Origin: Betaproteobacteria bacterium
Lineage (GTDB): Bacteria; Pseudomonadota; Gammaproteobacteria; Burkholderiales; SG8-41
Direction of reading: 5' to 3'
Assembly: GCA_025353085.1 (NCBI GenBank)
Contig: JANXRI010000056.1
Coordinates: forward strand, 1 to 9,233
DNA length: 9,233 nt
In this document: positions 5,809 to 9,233 of the stretch, piece after piece
Layout of the letters: every line of letters starts with the position of its first letter
Numbering within the stretch: the first letter of the stretch is position 1
The notes under the pieces: model-generated
Seen by the model: the letters and a program-made list of their open reading frames with translations, nothing else
Told to the model about the DNA's origin: nothing
Database searches by the model: none
Made by a program: the position numbers and the translations under genes

Positions 5809-7200
5809 TCACTCCATCGTCTTCATTTGGGCCGCCGGCGTCATCTCCATCTGGCCCAGCGCCATGACCTCCTGAGCGGTAAAACCGGGCGCGACTTCCT
5901 CCAGCACGAATCGCCCGTCGACCCAATGCAGGAGCGCTAAATCGGTGACGACATAGTTCACGCAGCCTTTGCCGGTCAGCGGATAAGCGCAGGCGCGCTT
6001 CAATTTTGGCCTGCCTTTGCTGTCGCAATGTTCCATTACGATGATCAAGTCGCCTTGTCCCGACAGCAAATCCATCGCGCCGCCAATGCCGCCGCGCTTC
6101 GCGTCTGCGGTACTCCAGTTGGCGACGCTACCAGTCTGGTCGACTTCATACGCGCCGAGTATCACCGTGTCGATGTGGCCGCCGCGCGCCATCTCGAACG
6201 AAGTCACGCTGTCGAAAAAAGACGCGCCGGGTTTCAACGATACGAACTGGCCGGCGGCGTTATAAATATCCGGATCGACCTCGTCTCCCGTAACCATTTC
6301 GCCGTAGCCGAGCACGCCGTTCTCGGCGTGCAGAATCACATCGCGTTTTTGCAAATAATTTGAAACCATCGTCGGTATGCCGACGCCAAGATTCACATAG
6401 GTGCCGTCTTTGACGAGCGCCGCAGCGCGCCTGGCGATACCGGCGCGCGTCAAGGCCGGTTTGCCGTTGTAAAGCCGCGGTTGATCGGACGGTCGCCGCT
6501 CGGGCCGGCGCCACGCCTTCCCATCGATGACTTGGGTCGTTTTAATAATGCGTGACACGAAGATGCCGGGCAGATCGATGAGCTCCGGCGGAATGACGCC
6601 CGGCTCGACGATTTCATCGACTTCGACGATCGCGACGCGCGCAGCTTTGGCGAAACTCGGATTGAAGTTCTGACTGCCGCCGCGAAACTGCACGTTGCCG
6701 AGGCGGTCGGCGCGGTAGCCGCGCAGGAATGCATAATCGACTTTGATCGCGTGCTCGAGCACGTGCGGCTTGCCGTCGAACTCCCGGATCTCTTTGCCTT
6801 TGGCGATATCGGTGCCGACGCTCGTCGGTGAGTAAAACGCCGGGATGCCTGCGCCGCCCGCGCGGCAGCGCTCGACCAGAATGCCCTGCGGCACGAGTTC
6901 CACTTCCATGTCGCCCGCGATGATCTGGTCTTCGCTCGCGGTCGGCGTGCCCGGACGTACTGAAAAGGCCGCGATCAGTTTTTTAACCTGCTTGCTTTCG
7001 GCGAGAATCTGCCCGCGCTGCGCGCCCGGGTCGCCGAGCGAATTGCACACGAGGCACAGGTCTTTCGTGCCCTTGTCACGCAGCGCCAATATCAGGCTCG
7101 TCGCAAAACGGTGGCCGACGCTGAAGCCGGCGATCGCGATCGTTGCGCCGTCCTCGATATCATTGATGGCTTCCTGCGGTGTGGCGATTGACTTGTCCAT
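5809..7200 (-). CDS. Fused alpha-beta 3-oxoacid-type CoA-transferase
   Basis: This 463-residue single chain contains both subunits of a family I (SCOT-like) CoA-transferase. The A-type domain (about 1-225) shows IAGFSVGHRF in the glycine loop region, GGAGIPAFYSPTSVGT (115-130), GNVQFRGG and a terminal PGIFVSRI. A charged linker (about 226-248) leads to the B-type domain, with NLGVGIPTMV (270-279), the active-site ENG motif HAENGVLGYGEM (291-302, catalytic Glu293), GGHIDTVILGAYEVDQTGSVANW (split as 340-350 and 351-362) and GIGGAMDLLSG. The enzyme would move CoA from a donor thioester to a carboxylic acid through a glutamyl-CoA intermediate in the cytoplasm. Bacterial ScoA/ScoB-type enzymes are usually two genes, so fusion is notable but known. 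A GAGGA ribosome site (7211-7207) sits 6 nt before ATG. It follows Bug copy 3 by 23 nt in one operon, so its substrate may be that protein's ligand. The exact acid is unknown. Confidence 0.9.
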   Translation of the reverse strand: MDKSIATPQEAINDIEDGATIAIAGFSVGHRFATSLILALRDKGTKDLCLVCNSLGDPGAQRGQILAESKQVKKLIAAFSVRPGTPTASEDQIIAGDMEVELVPQGILVERCRAGGAGIPAFYSPTSVGTDIAKGKEIREFDGKPHVLEHAIKVDYAFLRGYRADRLGNVQFRGGSQNFNPSFAKAARVAIVEVDEIVEPGVIPPELIDLPGIFVSRIIKTTQVIDGKAWRRPERRPSDQPRLYNGKPALTRAGIARRAAALVKDGTYVNLGVGIPTMVSNYLQKRDVILHAENGVLGYGEMVTGDEVDPDIYNAAGQFVSLKPGASFFDSVTSFEMARGGHIDTVILGAYEVDQTGSVANWSTADAKRGGIGGAMDLLSGQGDLIIVMEHCDSKGRPKLKRACAYPLTGKGCVNYVVTDLALLHWVDGRFVLEEVAPGFTAQEVMALGQMEMTPAAQMKTME

Positions 7201-7223
7201 GCTTCGTCCTCGTTAAGCGGTGT

Positions 7224-8183
7224 TTATTGTTTTAACCCGAAACGCTCGACCACGAGTTTCTCGGCCGTGTATTGATCGCGCGCCCAGCGTGTGTAGTCCT
7301 GCGTATTCAGATAGCTTCTGACCTGATCGTATTGTTCCATGGTTTTGATGAAGTCCGGATCGTCGAGGCCTTTCCTGAATGCATCGTGCAGCGTTTTCAC
7401 TATTTTGGGGTCCATGCCCTTCGGCCCGCCGATGCCGTATGAAGAGCTGGCATTGACGTCATAGCCCATCTCCTTGGCAGTCGGAATATCGGGCCAGCGC
7501 TTGATGCGGTTGGCGCCGAGAATCGCGAGCACGCGGATTTTGCCTGCCTCGACGAGCGGCGCGTAGCTCACGGCCGCCGCGACCATGTCGATGTGCCCGC
7601 CGATTACCGCGTTCATCATGTCGGCGGTCGTGCGGTGCGGCGCGTGCACCCAGCGGATGCCGTTCATTAACGCGAGTTCCTCCATCACCATGTGCATGGT
7701 GACGCCGACGCCGGAAGTCGCATAAGTGAGTTTGCCCGGATTCGCTTTCGCATAGTTGACGAGCTCGTTGATGCTGCGCCACGGCGCCTCGTTCCTGACG
7801 ACGAGCGCGTAAGTGTAATCGACGATGCGAATGATCCAGGTGAAATCGCTCAACACGTCGAACTCGACCTTCTGGATATGCGGGATGCGCAGTATCGGCT
7901 GCGGCAACTGCGACAGCGTGTAACCGTCGGGCTTGCTCATCTTCAGCATGTACGTGGGCGCGAGCGCGCCGCCGGCGCCGGGCTTGTCCTCGACGACTAT
8001 TTTTTTGCCGAGCGTTTTGGCCGCCGCTTCACCGAGCGCGCGCAGCGTCACGCTGCTGCTGCTACCGGGTGAGTACGCATGCAGCAGCGTGATGTTTTTT
8101 TCCGGATAGTTTTGCGCGCACGCGGCGGCGGCGAGCAGTAGCGAGCTCGCTAAATAGCCAACCAGTAATTTTTCGTGCAACAT
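7224..8183 (-). CDS. Divergent Bug/TctC-family periplasmic solute-binding protein (copy 3)
   Basis: This 319-residue protein has a Sec signal peptide (hydrophobic ASSLLLAAAACA, cleavage near residue 23). The order of family segments is kept: YPEKNITLLHAYSPG, VVEDKPGAGG (63-72), KLTYATSGVG (151-160) and a late RIKRWPDIPTAKEMGY. Both ligand loops are altered. The usual PGGxxD is SPGSSSS (38-44), with Ser44 in place of the Asp, and the usual PYKGG is PHRTT (182-186). The protein probably binds a solute chemically unlike those of copies 1 and 2, or binds it differently. A strong GGAGG site (8195-8191) sits 7 nt before ATG. The cotranscribed CoA-transferase suggests an acid that is activated to a CoA thioester. 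The lipobox-like AAAC lacks the usual Leu, so a lipoprotein is less likely. Confidence 0.9.
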   Translation of the reverse strand: MLHEKLLVGYLASSLLLAAAACAQNYPEKNITLLHAYSPGSSSSVTLRALGEAAAKTLGKKIVVEDKPGAGGALAPTYMLKMSKPDGYTLSQLPQPILRIPHIQKVEFDVLSDFTWIIRIVDYTYALVVRNEAPWRSINELVNYAKANPGKLTYATSGVGVTMHMVMEELALMNGIRWVHAPHRTTADMMNAVIGGHIDMVAAAVSYAPLVEAGKIRVLAILGANRIKRWPDIPTAKEMGYDVNASSSYGIGGPKGMDPKIVKTLHDAFRKGLDDPDFIKTMEQYDQVRSYLNTQDYTRWARDQYTAEKLVVERFGLKQ

Positions 8184-8209
8184 TGATGTTCCTCCGCAGG
8201 CGACCGACT

Positions 8210-8227
8210 GCCGGATTTATATCCGGC
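8210..8227. promoter_or_regulatory. Perfect 7-bp inverted repeat before Bug copy 3
   Basis: GCCGGAT (8210-8216) and ATCCGGC (8221-8227) flank TTAT. The element lies 27 nt upstream of the Bug copy 3 start and 15 nt beyond its ribosome binding site. It may be an operator overlapping a -10-like TATAAA, or a 5' hairpin in the mRNA. Confidence 0.35.
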
Positions 8228-8470
8228 TTATTTAGGCGCCGGCGCTCGCCTGGTCTCAGCCGGCGCTGGAATTCTACAATCAAACATCGCGTCGCGCGGC
8301 CTGTAACGCGTCCTGCATTCTGTGCCAGAATTGCGAGTGCCTCAACGTTCGATCGTCACGTTACTCGCTGCGCTGTGCGAACACCGGCCTCGCCTAGGGG
8401 TGACCGCGTAAAGCGCCAGACTCGTGCGCGCGATCGGCGTCAAACTCGAATGAATGCGCGTCACCCAATT

Positions 8471-8510
8471 ATTGAGCGTTTCATGATGGATGACAGACTG
8501 AACGCTCAAT
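8471..8510. promoter_or_regulatory. Perfect 10-bp inverted repeat with 20-nt spacer
   Basis: ATTGAGCGTT (8471-8480) is repeated inverted as AACGCTCAAT (8501-8510); with a one-base bulge the match extends two bases inward (CA/TG). A 10-bp perfect arm pair is unlikely by chance at this distance. It could be two half-sites for a dimeric regulator or one arm pair of a leader hairpin. Confidence 0.4.
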
Positions 8511-8545
8511 CCCCCGGCCCGCCCAAAAGGCGAGGGTGAGAATGG

Positions 8546-8571
8546 CGCTAATTCGCTGTCGCGAATTAGCG
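8546..8571. promoter_or_regulatory. Perfect 11-bp inverted repeat just upstream of the SDR gene
   Basis: CGCTAATTCGC (8546-8556) and GCGAATTAGCG (8561-8571) pair exactly around TGTC. The element ends 13 nt before the AAGGAG ribosome site (8585-8590) and is followed by an AT-rich run. As DNA it resembles a TetR- or MarR-size operator of about 26 bp; as RNA it would form a strong hairpin just before the ribosome site, and the weak T-run after it could make it an attenuator. Confidence 0.55.
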
Positions 8572-8597
8572 AAATATTTTAATCAAGGAGAGCAAGC

Positions 8598-9233
8598 ATG
8601 CATCTGAAGGGAAAAGCAGCGGTAGTTACGGGCGCTGGACGCGGCATCGGCCGGGCAGTCGCCTTGTTGTTGGCCGAACAGGGCGCGAGCGTCGTCGTCA
8701 ATGATCCCGGCGTGGGACGCGGTGGCGAGAAAACCGAAGAGCGCCCCGCCGACGACGTCGTCGCCGAAATTAAAAAAGCCGGCGGCAAGGCGGTGGCCAA
8801 TTACGATTCGGTTGCCGATTATCTCAAAGCGGGCCTGATGATCAATCAGTGCATCGAGCAGTTCGGCAAGATCGATATCCTGGTCAACGTCGCCGGCAAT
8901 TTGCGCGAGCGCATGATCTGGAATATGTCGGAAGACGATTTCGACGCGGTCGTCATGGTGCATCTGAAGGGCCATTGGAACACCGCGCATCACGCGATCA
9001 AATACATGCGTCAGGCGGGCTTTGGCCGCATCGTCAACTTTTCATCCGACGCGTTCAAAGGCTCGGTCGGCCAATGCAATTACAGCGCATCGAAAGCCGG
9101 CATCATCGCGTTGACACGCTCGATCGCCAAGGAAACCTACAAGAACGGCATCACCGCCAACGCGATCTGCCCCGCCGCCGATACGCGCATGACGCTGACC
9201 GACACTGTGAAGGAAAACCGCCGACGCAAATTT
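8598..9233 (+). CDS. SDR-family dehydrogenase, MFE-2 hydroxyacyl-CoA dehydrogenase-like (3' end outside window)
   Basis: 212 residues are visible, with the C-terminus beyond the window. The nucleotide-binding motif is TGAGRGIG (11-18), followed by VVVNDPGVG, whose Asp36 suggests preference for NAD(H). The active site is FSS (148-150) with Ser149 expected to act, Tyr162 and Lys166 in NYSASKAG. The usual NNAG is NVAG (97-100). The stretches GGKAVANYDSV (62-72) and VHLKG (121-125, with His where classical SDRs have the catalytic Asn) closely recall the (3R)-hydroxyacyl-CoA dehydrogenase domain of peroxisomal multifunctional enzyme type 2. A beta-oxidation-like step on a CoA thioester is therefore likely, but the substrate is not known. 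AAGGAG (8585-8590) lies 7 nt before the ATG. The gene is divergent from the Bug/CoA-transferase operon, which fits a common pathway. Confidence 0.88.
   Translation, partial: MHLKGKAAVVTGAGRGIGRAVALLLAEQGASVVVNDPGVGRGGEKTEERPADDVVAEIKKAGGKAVANYDSVADYLKAGLMINQCIEQFGKIDILVNVAGNLRERMIWNMSEDDFDAVVMVHLKGHWNTAHHAIKYMRQAGFGRIVNFSSDAFKGSVGQCNYSASKAGIIALTRSIAKETYKNGITANAICPAADTRMTLTDTVKENRRRKF

Larger units (their letters stand above)
8184..8597. promoter_or_regulatory. Divergent intergenic region with several inverted repeats
   Basis: These 414 nt separate the minus-strand Bug/CoA-transferase operon from the plus-strand SDR gene and must hold both promoters. No convincing protein-coding frame is seen; the long plus-strand frame starting at 8183 is Arg/Pro-rich and looks spurious. 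Besides the repeats listed separately there is GCGCCGGC/GCCGGCGC (8236-8243 and 8259-8266) and a bulged pair GCATTCTG/CAGAATTGC (8315-8334). A TATAAA on the minus strand inside the hairpin at 8210-8227 could be a -10 element for the operon, but no -35 is clear. Confidence 0.5.

Noticed and set aside
7224..8183. Possible lipoprotein signal (AAAC) in Bug copy 3
   Set aside because: The -3 position is Ala rather than Leu/Val/Ile and an ordinary signal peptidase I site (ACA) is adjacent, as in most Bug proteins.
8183..8539. 118-codon plus-strand open frame over the divergent intergenic region
   Set aside because: The product is Arg/Pro-rich with no family resemblance, begins inside the opposite Bug start codon, and runs through several inverted repeats. 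It is best explained by high GC.

Overview
The window looks like chromosome of a GC-rich betaproteobacterium, most likely Burkholderiales or a close relative. The main reason is three complete Bug/TctC-type periplasmic solute-binding protein genes plus a C-terminal remnant of a fourth within 9.2 kb. Expansion of this family is a known hallmark of that group. The other genes fit a catabolic accessory region: an MmgE/PrpD-family enzyme, a fused two-domain 3-oxoacid-type CoA-transferase, and a short-chain dehydrogenase resembling the hydroxyacyl-CoA dehydrogenase part of peroxisomal-type multifunctional enzymes. No rRNA, tRNA, CRISPR, transposase or phage gene was seen.

Layout from the left. (1) 2-1473, plus strand: the end of an MmgE/PrpD gene is translationally coupled to a Bug gene, and a REP-like inverted repeat follows. 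(2) 1571-2038, plus: a GNAT acetyltransferase, convergent with the next block. (3) 3838-2055, minus: a Bug C-terminal remnant, a coiled-coil protein of unknown function with a duplicated segment, and a complete Bug gene that overlaps the coiled-coil gene by 4 nt. (4) 3991-5256, plus: an MFS transporter with a GTG start and an odd leader. (5) 5257-5808: mostly non-coding, but with a small RRM-like reading frame that an in-frame TAG interrupts exactly at the variable position of its RNP1 motif. (6) 8183-5809, minus: a two-gene operon, Bug protein then CoA-transferase. (7) 8184-8597: a 414-bp divergent intergenic region rich in perfect inverted repeats. (8) 8598 to the window end, plus: the SDR dehydrogenase, truncated by the window edge.

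How the genes may work together is inference. The right-hand divergon (periplasmic binding protein, CoA-transferase, hydroxyacyl-CoA-type SDR) could capture a carboxylic acid, activate it as a CoA thioester and oxidise it. The left-hand pair (MmgE/PrpD plus Bug) is a recurring arrangement in this group and may serve another organic acid. No membrane subunits (TctA/TctB) are present, so the Bug proteins would have to use components encoded elsewhere or act as sensors.

I found no clearly new multi-gene system. The points most worth a second look are the TAG-interrupted RRM gene, the coiled-coil gene coupled to a Bug gene, the Bug protein lacking both canonical ligand-loop motifs, and the palindromes in front of the SDR gene.
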